Positions 19,301 through 26,661 of a stretch of 64,000 bases of DNA are shown here, in pieces. Below the pieces are notes generated by a model. The model was given only the letters and a program-made list of their open reading frames with translations, had not been told where the DNA came from and ran no database searches. Position numbers and translations under genes: made by a program. The number at the start of each line of letters is the position of its first letter. The first letter of the stretch is position 1. Source of the stretch: Caulobacterales bacterium RIFCSPHIGHO2_01_FULL_70_19 (GTDB taxonomy: Bacteria > Pseudomonadota > Alphaproteobacteria > Caulobacterales > Caulobacteraceae); NCBI GenBank assembly GCA_001794825.1, contig MGLK01000023.1:24859-88858 (forward strand), given 5' to 3'.

Positions 19301-20419
19301 TCAGAACCCCTGCGCCCGCGCCAGCCGCTCCTGATGGAAGCCGGCGTCGCCCAGCAGCTCATTCAGCACCCGCACCCGCTTCATGAACAGGCCGACGTCG
19401 AACTCGTCGGTCATCCCGACGCCGCCGTGCATCTGCACCGCCTCCTGCACCGCCAGCTCGGCCACGCGGCCGGCCTTGGCCTTGGCCACGGAGACCGCCA
19501 GCGGGCCGTCCTCGCGGCCCTGATCCAGCGCCTGCAGCGCGCCCAGCGCCGCCGCCTTCGCGATCTCCAGCTCGGTGAACAGGTGCGCCGCCCGGTGCTG
19601 CAGGGCCTGGAACTCGCCGATGAACTTCCCGAACTGCTGGCGGGTGCGCAGGTACTCCAGGGTGATCCGGAAGGCCTCGTCCCCGGCCCCGGTCAACGAC
19701 GCCGCCGCGCAGGCCCGGCCGAGGTTCAGCGCGCCCTCCAGCAGCGCCTCGCCGCCGTCGACGGCCCCCACCACCGCATCGGCGTCGACCTCGACGTCCT
19801 TCAGCGTGACGCGCGCCGCATTGTGGGCGTCGACCATCACCGTCCGCTCGACCTCGACCCCCGCCGTCTCCGGATCGACGAGGAACAGGGTCAGGCCGCC
19901 CTCGGTCCGCGCCGCCACGATCAGGGCGTCGGCGACATGGCCGTCCAGCACCATCGCCTTGGCCCCGTTCAGCCGGAAGCCGTTGCCGGACCGTTCGGCC
20001 GTGGCGGCGATCTTCGCCGGCCCATGCTTGGCCCCCTCGTCGACGGCCAGCGACACGATGGCCTCGCCCGCCGCGATCCGCGGCAGCCAGGCCGCCTGCT
20101 GCGCCTCGGAGCCGCCCTTCAGCACCGTCGCCGCCAGCACCGACGAGCCGAGGAAGGGCGACGGCGTCAGCGTCCGCCCCAGCGCCTCGGCGACCACGCC
20201 CGCCTCGACCGCGCCCAGCCCCGAGCCGCCGTGTTCCTCGGGTATCACCACGCCCGCGAAGCCCATCTCGCCGAACGCCCGCCACAGCTCCCGCGACACG
20301 CCGTCGGGGTCGCGGCTGTCGCGCAGCTTCCGCAGGTGCGCGATCGGCGCGTGCTCGGCGAGGAAGCCGTCCGCGGCCTCCTTCAGCATCGTCTGCTCTT
20401 CGGTCAGGATCAGGGGCAT
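19301..20419 (-). CDS. Acyl-CoA dehydrogenase
   Basis: 372 residues. FAD-dependent alpha,beta-dehydrogenation of an acyl-CoA. N-terminal helical domain, [16 protein letters not shown], mid beta-domain, and C-terminal helical domain with [17 protein letters not shown] and [20 protein letters not shown]. It lies three bases after the other acyl-CoA dehydrogenase (20423-21607), so the two may form a heteromeric enzyme, as in steroid-, bile acid- or cyclohexane-type pathways. The substrate cannot be told. Confidence 0.92.
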   Translation of the reverse strand: MPLILTEEQTMLKEAADGFLAEHAPIAHLRKLRDSRDPDGVSRELWRAFGEMGFAGVVIPEEHGGSGLGAVEAGVVAEALGRTLTPSPFLGSSVLAATVLKGGSEAQQAAWLPRIAAGEAIVSLAVDEGAKHGPAKIAATAERSGNGFRLNGAKAMVLDGHVADALIVAARTEGGLTLFLVDPETAGVEVERTVMVDAHNAARVTLKDVEVDADAVVGAVDGGEALLEGALNLGRACAAASLTGAGDEAFRITLEYLRTRQQFGKFIGEFQALQHRAAHLFTELEIAKAAALGALQALDQGREDGPLAVSVAKAKAGRVAELAVQEAVQMHGGVGMTDEFDVGLFMKRVRVLNELLGDAGFHQERLARAQGF

Positions 20420-20422
20420 GGG

Positions 20423-21607
20423 TCAGGCTCCCGGCAGGCGCAGCAGGTGCTTGGCGATGATGTTGAGCTGGATCTCCGAGGTCCCGCCCTCAATCGAGTT
20501 GGCCTTGGTGCGCAGCCAGTCGCGCGCCATGGCCCCGTCGCGCGAGCGCTCGCCTTCCCACTCCAGGGCGTCGATCCCGCCGGCCGCCATCAGCAGCTCG
20601 TGCCGCCGCTTGTTCAGCTCCGAGCCATAGTATTTCAGCATGGAGGCGATGGCAGGGTGCGCCTGCCCCGCCTTGGCCAGGTCGCCGGTCCGCTCCATGG
20701 CCAGCCGGAAGGCCGCGGCGTCGGTCTCCAGCTCGGCGATGCGCGCCCGCAGCATCGGCTCGTCCAGCCGCCCGTCGGCGTCCACCCCCAGCGCGTCCGC
20801 CGCCAGCTGCCCGACGGGGCGGCCGCCCATGTGCTCGCCCATGGCCCCGATCATGGTCCGCTCGTGGGCCAGCAGGGCCTTGGCCACGTCCCAGCCGCGG
20901 TTCAGCGTCCCGACCAGGTTCTCCTTCTCGACCCGGACGTTGTCGAAGAAGGTCTCGCAGAACGGGCTCTTGCCCGAGATCAGGGTGATCGGCCGGGTCG
21001 ACACCCCCGGCGTCTCCATGTCGAACAGCACGAAGGAGATGCCGAGATGCTTGGGGGCCTCGGGGTCCGTCCGCACCAGGCAGAAGATCCAGTCGGCCTT
21101 GTCGGCGTAGCTGGTCCACACCTTCTGGCCGTTGACGATCCAGTGGTCGCCGCGATCCTCGGCCCGGGTCTGCAGCCCGGCCAGGTCCGATCCCGCCCCA
21201 GGCTCGGAATAGCCCTGGCACCAGCGGATTTCGCCGCGCACGATCGGCGGCAGGAATTTGCGCTTCTGCTCCTCGGTCCCGAACTGCAGCAGGGCCGGGC
21301 CCAGCATCCAGACGCCGAAGCTGTTCAGCGCCGGCTGCGCCTTGATGCGGCGCAGCTCCGAGGCCAGCACCTTGGCCTCCTCACGCGACAGGCCGCCGCC
21401 GCCGTATTCCTTCGGCCATTCCGGCGCGGTCCAGCCCTTCGCCCCCATCCGCTCCAGCCAGAGCCGGTGCCCTTCGGTGGCGAATTCGGCCTTGCGCCCG
21501 CCCCAGATCATCTCGGCCTCGGACCGCATCGGTCCGCGCACCTCGGCCGGGCAGTTCGCCTCCAGCCAGTCCCGCGTCTCGGCGCGGAAGGTCTCCAGAT
21601 CGCTCAT
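20423..21607 (-). CDS. Acyl-CoA dehydrogenase
   Basis: 394 residues, first gene of a two-gene minus-strand operon. Motifs are PAEVRGPMRSEAEMIW at the N-terminus, WPKEYGGGGLS, RWCQGYSEPGAGSDLAGLQT in the FAD-binding middle domain, WIVNGQKVWTSYADKADW, and the C-terminal NSIEGGTSEIQLNIIAKHLL with the FAD-contacting Glu-Gly-Thr. This last motif is well kept here but altered in the partner gene. Heterodimerisation is inferred from the pairing. Confidence 0.93.
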   Translation of the reverse strand: MSDLETFRAETRDWLEANCPAEVRGPMRSEAEMIWGGRKAEFATEGHRLWLERMGAKGWTAPEWPKEYGGGGLSREEAKVLASELRRIKAQPALNSFGVWMLGPALLQFGTEEQKRKFLPPIVRGEIRWCQGYSEPGAGSDLAGLQTRAEDRGDHWIVNGQKVWTSYADKADWIFCLVRTDPEAPKHLGISFVLFDMETPGVSTRPITLISGKSPFCETFFDNVRVEKENLVGTLNRGWDVAKALLAHERTMIGAMGEHMGGRPVGQLAADALGVDADGRLDEPMLRARIAELETDAAAFRLAMERTGDLAKAGQAHPAIASMLKYYGSELNKRRHELLMAAGGIDALEWEGERSRDGAMARDWLRTKANSIEGGTSEIQLNIIAKHLLRLPGA

Positions 21608-21680
21608 CGTCGCCTCCGTCCCGACAGGTCTAGCAGCGATTCAGTGCTGACGTAGCGTCAGGGATGACCGCACTACTCTG

Positions 21681-21860
21681 CTAGCGTCATCCTCCGGCAA
21701 GCCGCGGAGCGGCGCCGACCGGAGGACCCAGCGGCGCCGGACGTCCGCGTCAGCGGGCGGGCGGCGAAATGGCGGACACAGCCGCGCTCCTGACAGCTTC
21801 GCGCTCGCGCGCGCCGCTGGGTCCTCCGGTCTCGCTGCGCTCGCCGTAGGATGACGATAG
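21681..21860. repeat. Long imperfect inverted repeat (REP/BIME-like)
   Basis: The left arm (21681-21738) and right arm (21811-21860) are inverted copies with a core of 19 matching bases around GGAGGACCCAGCGGCGC and outer ends CTAGCGTCATCCT and AGGATGACGATAG. About 70 bases separate the arms. It sits between the acyl-CoA dehydrogenase operon start and the AsnC-domain gene end. It could fold as a large cruciform or act as a transcript end for the AsnC gene. Confidence 0.7.
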
Positions 21861-21873
21861 CGGACTGGGGTCC

Positions 21874-22131
21874 TCATCCCCCCTTCGGCAGAAACGGCGA
21901 GAAGGTGATCACCGTGAAAGTGTCGCGGATGTGCGGCCGGGTCTGCACCTGGCGCGTCACGAAGGTGCCGATGTCCATCTCCTTCGGCAGCTGGAACTTG
22001 GCCAGCAGGTCGTACTGCCCCGAGGTCGAATAGACCTCCGAGACGTGCTCGACGTTGTCGACCATGTCCGCCGCCACGTCGTTGGCGTGCCCCAGCTCGC
22101 ATTTGATGAAGACGAAGATGGCGGTCATCAT
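21874..22131 (-). CDS. Stand-alone Lrp/AsnC ligand-binding (RAM) domain protein
   Basis: 85 residues, only the ligand-binding half of an AsnC/Lrp regulator, with no helix-turn-helix. Typical strands and helices are TAIFVFIKCELGHANDVA, VYSTSGQYDLLAKFQLP and VQTRPHIRDTFTVITF. In Lrp-family proteins this domain forms dimers and octamers and binds amino acids; stand-alone versions are common in Alphaproteobacteria and may modulate full-length relatives. It is divergent from the hydrolase gene at 22179. Confidence 0.88.
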   Translation of the reverse strand: MMTAIFVFIKCELGHANDVAADMVDNVEHVSEVYSTSGQYDLLAKFQLPKEMDIGTFVTRQVQTRPHIRDTFTVITFSPFLPKGG

Positions 22132-22178
22132 GGCTGGGGCGGTCCTCCGGGTTCGGAGGTGGTCTAGCGGATGGCGAC

Positions 22179-22982
22179 GTGACAGGCGAGATCGACCTTG
22201 AAGCCGAATACAACAACCGGGCCCGCGTCCCCGACCATCCGGCGGTGATGCAGCGCTGGCGCGAGGCCGCCGGGGCCGCCCGCGCCGCCCATGCGCCCGA
22301 AACCATCGCCTACGGCTCCGGCCCGCGCGAGGTCATGGACCTGTTCTCCGCCGGCGACGATGCTCCCGTCGCCGTCTTCCTGCACGGCGGCTACTGGCAG
22401 GCGCTCGACAAGGACTGGTTCTCCGGTCTCGCCCCCGCCCTGCTCGCGCACGGGGTCGGCCTCGCCATCCCGTCCTACGACCTCGCCCCCGCCGTCCGCC
22501 TCGGCCGCATCCTGTCCCAGGTCCGCGCCGCCGTGGACGCCGTCCGCGTCCGCACGGGCCGGCGGCCCGTCGTCTTCGGCCACTCGGCCGGCGGGCACAT
22601 GGCGGCCTGCATGCTGAGCGAGGGCCGCGCCTCGGCCGCGGTGGCGATCAGCGGCGTCTTCGACCTCGCCCCCCTGATCCCCACCTCGCTCAACGACGCC
22701 CTTCGCCTGGACGAGATGGAGGCCGCCGCCCTGTCGCCGGTCCACTGGCCGGTCCCGGACGGCTCCACCCCGGGCGGCACGACGCTGGACTGCCTCGTCG
22801 GCGCCGACGAGAGCCCCGAGTTCCTGCGCCAGTCGCGGATGATGGCCGAGTTGTGGGGCGCACGCGGCGTCGAGACCCGATTCGGGGCCCTGCCCGGCCT
22901 CAACCACTTCACCGTGCTGGACCCGCTGTTCGACCCGGACAGCCCGATGGTGAAGCGGATCGTCGACCTCGCCCGGGCCTGA
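22179..22982 (+). CDS. Alpha/beta hydrolase, kynurenine-formamidase-like
   Basis: 267 residues, GTG start. The oxyanion motif HGGYW (69-73), nucleophile GHSAGGH (Ser136), Asp210 in VGADES and His243 in LNHF complete an esterase/lipase-type triad. The N-terminal EAEYNNRARVPDHP is typical of arylformamidase-like hydrolases that cleave N-formylkynurenine. No other kynurenine genes are nearby, so the substrate is uncertain; a carboxylesterase is the alternative. Confidence 0.85.
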   Translation: MTGEIDLEAEYNNRARVPDHPAVMQRWREAAGAARAAHAPETIAYGSGPREVMDLFSAGDDAPVAVFLHGGYWQALDKDWFSGLAPALLAHGVGLAIPSYDLAPAVRLGRILSQVRAAVDAVRVRTGRRPVVFGHSAGGHMAACMLSEGRASAAVAISGVFDLAPLIPTSLNDALRLDEMEAAALSPVHWPVPDGSTPGGTTLDCLVGADESPEFLRQSRMMAELWGARGVETRFGALPGLNHFTVLDPLFDPDSPMVKRIVDLARA

Positions 22983-22988
22983 CGCGAA

Positions 22989-23016
22989 AAGGGCCGGCCC
23001 TTGCGAGCCGGCCCTT
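22989..23016. terminator. Bidirectional terminator between convergent genes
   Basis: AAGGGCCGGC and GCCGGCCCTT form a 10-bp stem with an 8-base loop. The minus strand continues into a T-run (CCCTTTT), so it best serves the lipoprotein gene 23040-23351; it may also stop the hydrolase transcript. Confidence 0.75.
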
Positions 23017-23039
23017 CGTCACGCGTCCACGGGAAGCGT

Positions 23040-23351
23040 TCAGCGCGTCTCGGTGTTGCGCACCTCAAGGCCGTCCTCGCCGGCGCGGACGGTGGTCTCC
23101 TCGGTGGTGGTGGCGTTGTCGATCGCCTCGCCGGTCTCGTTCACGCCCTCGCGCATGGCCTCGCCAGTGGCGTCGGCGGCGTTGTCGACCGCCCGGCCGG
23201 CGTCGGCGGTCGCATCGGCGGCGGCGTCGGTGGCGTTGGCGGCGGCGTTCTCGGTCTGCTCGCCGGCGCGATCGGCCTCGGGTTGGGTGCAGGCCGCCAG
23301 CGGGGCGGCGGCGAGGGCGGCGGCCAGGGCCAGTCGGGTCAGGGTGTTCAT
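23040..23351 (-). CDS. Small Ala/Asp/Thr-rich lipoprotein
   Basis: 103 residues. Signal peptide with lipobox LAAC (Cys21), then a low-complexity helix-forming region rich in Ala, Asp, Asn, Thr and Glu (ATDAAADATADAGRAVDNAA). An AGGAGAGA site precedes the ATG. It follows the exported protein at 23388 by 36 bases on the same strand and may belong to the same transcript. Function unknown; envelope spacer or stress lipoprotein is a guess. Confidence 0.75.
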   Translation of the reverse strand: MNTLTRLALAAALAAAPLAACTQPEADRAGEQTENAAANATDAAADATADAGRAVDNAADATGEAMREGVNETGEAIDNATTTEETTVRAGEDGLEVRNTETR

Positions 23352-23387
23352 CGCAGTCTCTCCTTCACGGTGGGGGATGGGTGAGCG

Positions 23388-23945
23388 CTACTGGCGCGGC
23401 GGAATGGCCTGGTCGGCCACGTCGCCGACCGTGCCGACGGTGTCGTCGACCACCCCGCCCGGCTGCAGCGTCGTGTTCGCCACACCGCCCACGGTGTCCA
23501 CGGTGTGGTCGACCGTGGTCAGCAGCCGTTCGAGGATCTCGGGATTACGGTCGATGGTGGTCAGGGTGCGGTCGATGATCTGGCGCACGTTGTCCAGCCG
23601 CACCTTGAGCAGCACCTGGGCCTCGACGCCCTTGATGGTGATCTTGACGTTGTCGACCGAGGCGTCGACCCCGGCGCTCAGGTGAAGCAGGTTGGCCAGC
23701 CGCGCCTCGAGGTTCAGTCGCGCCTCGAGGTTCTCGACCTCGATGGTGATCTCCTCGACCGACAGGTTCGGCACGTCCAGCAGCACGTCCGGCTCGCCCG
23801 AGGGGATGCCCGGCTGCTGTTGCTGCGGCTCGGCCGAGAGCGGCGCGACCGGCTGGACCTGCGGCGGCGGCGGCGTCTGGGCCGCGGCCGCTCCGGCGGC
23901 GAACAGCACGGCGGCGGCGATCGCGCCCGTCGGCAACAGCTTCAT
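23388..23945 (-). CDS. Exported protein with NLEARL-type helical core
   Basis: 185 residues with a signal peptide (MKLLPTGAIAAAVLFAAGAAAA) and a Pro/Gln-rich linker (QTPPPPQVQPVAPLSAEPQQ). The core at about residues 60-130 has EVENLEARLNLEARLANLL, SAGVDASVDNVKITIKGVEA and LLKVRLDNVRQIIDRTLTTI. The tail is rich in Val, Asp, Thr and Gly. I recall a similar core in uncharacterised actinobacterial proteins but cannot check it. The ATG overlaps the stop of the upstream gene (ATGA). Confidence 0.75.
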   Translation of the reverse strand: MKLLPTGAIAAAVLFAAGAAAAQTPPPPQVQPVAPLSAEPQQQQPGIPSGEPDVLLDVPNLSVEEITIEVENLEARLNLEARLANLLHLSAGVDASVDNVKITIKGVEAQVLLKVRLDNVRQIIDRTLTTIDRNPEILERLLTTVDHTVDTVGGVANTTLQPGGVVDDTVGTVGDVADQAIPPRQ

Positions 23946-24307
23946 TCCGGTTCTCCCTGGATGGTTTCGGAGTTGGTTTCGGGTGGCGTCGCCCCGGCCT
24001 CCAGCCTCGCATCCGGCTCCGGCGCGGCGATCGTCGCCTCGCCGCGCAATGTCCAGTCGACGTCGCGGAAGGTTCGCTGGCCGGGGATCGGCCGTGGCAG
24101 GCCCGTGGACAGGTTTTCCTCGACGATCGTCCCGGCCGGTTCGCTCCACGCCCGCACCCGCACGCTGCCGACCTGGCGCCAGCGCACCGAGTCGGCGTGC
24201 GCCCTGATCGACAGGCTGAGGTCGGGCCCGGCGGCGGGAGCGGCCGCCGGCGTCTGCGGCGTCGCCTGGGCGACGGCGAGCAAAAGTGACGACAAGGTGG
24301 CGATCAT
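23942..24307 (-). CDS. Exported hypothetical protein
   Basis: 121 residues. A short hydrophobic N-terminus (MIATLSSLLLAVAQA) looks like a signal peptide. The mature part has SIRAHADSVRWRQVGSVRVRAW, GLPRPIPGQRTFRDVDWTL and an acidic tail. No family recognised. It is coupled to the 23388 gene by a four-base overlap, so the two products probably work together in the envelope. It follows the TetR gene by 57 bases. Confidence 0.7.
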   Translation of the reverse strand: MIATLSSLLLAVAQATPQTPAAAPAAGPDLSLSIRAHADSVRWRQVGSVRVRAWSEPAGTIVEENLSTGLPRPIPGQRTFRDVDWTLRGEATIAAPEPDARLEAGATPPETNSETIQGEPE

Positions 24308-24364
24308 GCGGAGCAGAAAGCCCCAGGCCCCGGTCCGGTTCCGCCTGGCGTGCGCGGCGGCGCT

Positions 24365-25012
24365 TCAGGCCGCGGCCGTGGTCTCCGGCCGCAGCGCCGC
24401 CAGCGCCGCCCGCCTCAGCTCTCCGACGACCCGCTCCCCGTCCTGGCCGGGGAAGGCGAAGCCGTAGAGCAGGGCCATGTGCACCGAGTAGGACAGCCAG
24501 GCTGTGGTCGTCGCGGCGGCGGTCTCGGGATCGGGCGCCGTGACCCCGTCCTCGGCCGCCAGCAGCCAGGCGGCGATCAGCTCCACGCTGCGGGCGTTGA
24601 GCGCGGCGGGGCCCCGGCTCAGCTCCGCCGACTGCGACAGCAGCCGACCGAACACCGCCCGGATCAGTCCGGGGCTGGCGCGGGCGCTGTCGCGCAGGGC
24701 GTCGACCAGCCAGTCCAGCCGCGCCGCCAGCCCGACCCCGGCCCAACGCCCCGGAGCCAGCACCGTCTCCAGCTGCGCCACCTGCCGGCGCTGGGTGGAG
24801 TCGAGCAGGTGGGTCAGCAGGTCGTCCTTGCTCTTGAAGCGCGTGTACAGCGAGCCGACCGACACCCCGGCCTCCCGGGCGATGTCCTCGACCGTCACCG
24901 CCTCGAGGTCGCGGGTGGCGAGCAGCCGTCCGGCGGCCTCGAGGATCCGGGCCAGCGTCGCCTCGCTGCGCTTCTGGCGGGGCGGACGCGGCCCTTCCGG
25001 TGCGATGGTCAA
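24365..25012 (-). CDS. TetR/AcrR-family transcriptional regulator
   Basis: 215 residues. The N-terminal helix-turn-helix domain has RSEATLARILEAAGRLLATR and VEDIAREAGVSVGSLYTRFK, with a C-terminal ligand-binding domain. It overlaps the CPBP protease gene by four bases and lies ahead of the two exported proteins. It probably represses this cluster; no operator could be identified. Confidence 0.92.
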   Translation of the reverse strand: MTIAPEGPRPPRQKRSEATLARILEAAGRLLATRDLEAVTVEDIAREAGVSVGSLYTRFKSKDDLLTHLLDSTQRRQVAQLETVLAPGRWAGVGLAARLDWLVDALRDSARASPGLIRAVFGRLLSQSAELSRGPAALNARSVELIAAWLLAAEDGVTAPDPETAAATTTAWLSYSVHMALLYGFAFPGQDGERVVGELRRAALAALRPETTAAA

Positions 25013-25746
25013 GCGGCCCCTCCGACGGCTCCTGTGTAGAAGGCCGTCATACTAACGAAGTCGACCAGTCCGTGCAGGATGATCGCGGCCCACAGGTTGC
25101 GACCCGTCCACAGCCAGACGAGGCCGAGGCTCACCCCCACCCCGGCGGTGAGCAGCGCCCCGCCCAGCCCCTGCCAGGCGTGGCAGGCGCCGAACAGCAG
25201 GCCCTGCAGCACGACCGCGACGAACACCGCCGCGCCCGGCGGGACCTCGCCGCCCAGCAGGGTGGCGATGCGGTCGGTCAGGAAGCCCCGCGCCACCAGC
25301 TCCTCGCCGATGGCCGCCGAGCCCCAGGCCACCGGCAGGGCCCAGTACAGATATTCGGGCAGGTCGCCCCGCAGGCCGGAGAAGGCCGACAGGTCCGGCG
25401 GGGCGAGGCCCAGCGCCGGCAGCACCGCTGCGTGCAGCGCCCCCGCCAGCGCGCCGAGGGCCAGGTAGCCGAGCACCACCGCCAGCGCCACGCCCCACCA
25501 GCGCCGCGGCTTCCGCAGCCCGACGTCGGCCCAGCGGCGGCCGGCGGCGCGCAGCATCCACCACGCCACGGCGACGAGCAGGGCCATACGGCCGACGAGG
25601 GCAAGCTTGGCCGGCCAGCCGGCGCCGACCACCTCGCTGGCCGACAGGGGAATGGACACCCCGGCGACGAGCAGGGCCATGGCGAGGGTCTGAAGCCCGG
25701 CGAGGCGGCGGGCCCCGGCCGGAGGAGTGAGAACGGCGGCGGTCAT
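25009..25746 (-). CDS. CPBP-family intramembrane glutamic protease
   Basis: 245 residues with about seven membrane helices. The family's motif 1 is GEELVARGFL (Glu148, Glu149, Arg153), motif 2 FGACHAWQG with its His, and motif 3 LHGLVDF. These residues define the Rce1/CAAX-like active site. Bacterial members are implicated in processing or bacteriocin self-immunity, but the substrate here is unknown. A purine-rich GGAGGTCGCG lies just before the ATG. It is the first gene of the minus-strand cluster. Confidence 0.9.
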   Translation of the reverse strand: MTAAVLTPPAGARRLAGLQTLAMALLVAGVSIPLSASEVVGAGWPAKLALVGRMALLVAVAWWMLRAAGRRWADVGLRKPRRWWGVALAVVLGYLALGALAGALHAAVLPALGLAPPDLSAFSGLRGDLPEYLYWALPVAWGSAAIGEELVARGFLTDRIATLLGGEVPPGAAVFVAVVLQGLLFGACHAWQGLGGALLTAGVGVSLGLVWLWTGRNLWAAIILHGLVDFVSMTAFYTGAVGGAA

Positions 25747-25895
25747 CGCGACCTCCTGTTGTTGAATCTGAATTCATTTTCAGTTTTTCAGGCGCAGGAG
25801 TCAAGAGGGAGCTTCTCCGCGTCACAGGGATTGAAGTCCGCGCCCTTGACCCTGCGGGAGCGACGGAGGACTCAGGAGCGAACCCGGAGCCCCGC

Positions 25896-26567
25896 ATGCG
25901 CCACGACCGCCTCGCCGTCCTCACCGCCCTCGAAGCCCAGGGCGTGGCCCCCGTCTTCTACCATCCGGATTTCGAGGTCTGCCTGAACGTAATCCGCGCC
26001 TGCGCCCGCGGCGGGGCGAAGGCGATCGAGTTCACCAACCGGGGCGACTTCGCCGTCGACCTGTTCGGCGACATCGCCCGCGAGCTGCAGAAGACCGACC
26101 CGGACGTCATTCTCGGCATCGGCTCGGTGGTCGACGCCGGCACCGCCGCCCTCTACCTCAACCGCGGAGCCCGCTTCGTCGTCAGCCCCTGTCTCGTCCC
26201 CGAGGTCGCCCGCGTCTGCAACCGGCGCATGGCGGCGTATTTCCCGGGCTGCGGCTCGGTCACCGAAATCGGCCAGGCCCACGAGCTGGGCTGCGAGATC
26301 GTCAAGCTGTTCCCGGGCGCCAGCGTCGGCGGCCCCGACTTCGTCAAGGCCGTGCTCGGCCCGATGCCCTGGACCAAGATCATGCCCACCGGCGGCGTCG
26401 ACCCCGACGAGGCCTCGATCGCGAAATGGTTCGGCGCCGGCATCGTCGCCGCCGGCATGGGCTCGAAGCTGGTCACCGACGCGGCCGTGAAGGCCGGCGA
26501 CTGGGCGGCGATCGAGGCGCAGGTCAGGCAGACGGTGGAGGCGATCCGGGCGTTCCGGGGCCGGTGA
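25896..26567 (+). CDS. eda: 2-dehydro-3-deoxy-phosphogluconate (KDPG) aldolase
   Basis: 223 residues. It cleaves KDPG to pyruvate and glyceraldehyde 3-phosphate, completing the pathway begun by zwf-pgl-edd. Glu45 (AIEFTNRG) and Schiff-base Lys137 (EIVKLFPGA) are present, along with VVSPCLVPEVA and IMPTGGVDPDEAS. The RGDF/PWTKIMPTGGV version is somewhat divergent from E. coli Eda and also fits bifunctional 4-hydroxy-2-oxoglutarate aldolases. It is monocistronic. Confidence 0.92.
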   Translation: MRHDRLAVLTALEAQGVAPVFYHPDFEVCLNVIRACARGGAKAIEFTNRGDFAVDLFGDIARELQKTDPDVILGIGSVVDAGTAALYLNRGARFVVSPCLVPEVARVCNRRMAAYFPGCGSVTEIGQAHELGCEIVKLFPGASVGGPDFVKAVLGPMPWTKIMPTGGVDPDEASIAKWFGAGIVAAGMGSKLVTDAAVKAGDWAAIEAQVRQTVEAIRAFRGR

Positions 26568-26614
26568 CCTACCTGCAGTAGGCACCCGCTGGACATGGCG
26601 CCGCCGCCGCGTTT

Positions 26615-26653
26615 CCCTTTCCTCCCCGTTGCGAAGCAACGGGGAGGAAAGGG
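26615..26653. terminator. Perfect 18-bp hairpin between convergent genes
   Basis: CCTTTCCTCCCCGTTGC is followed by loop GAA and its exact complement, 48 bases after eda and 9 bases after the M16 peptidase stop. Position and perfection suggest a shared terminator or a dispersed palindromic repeat. T-runs are weak on both sides. Confidence 0.65.
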
Positions 26654-26661
26654 GCGGGGCG

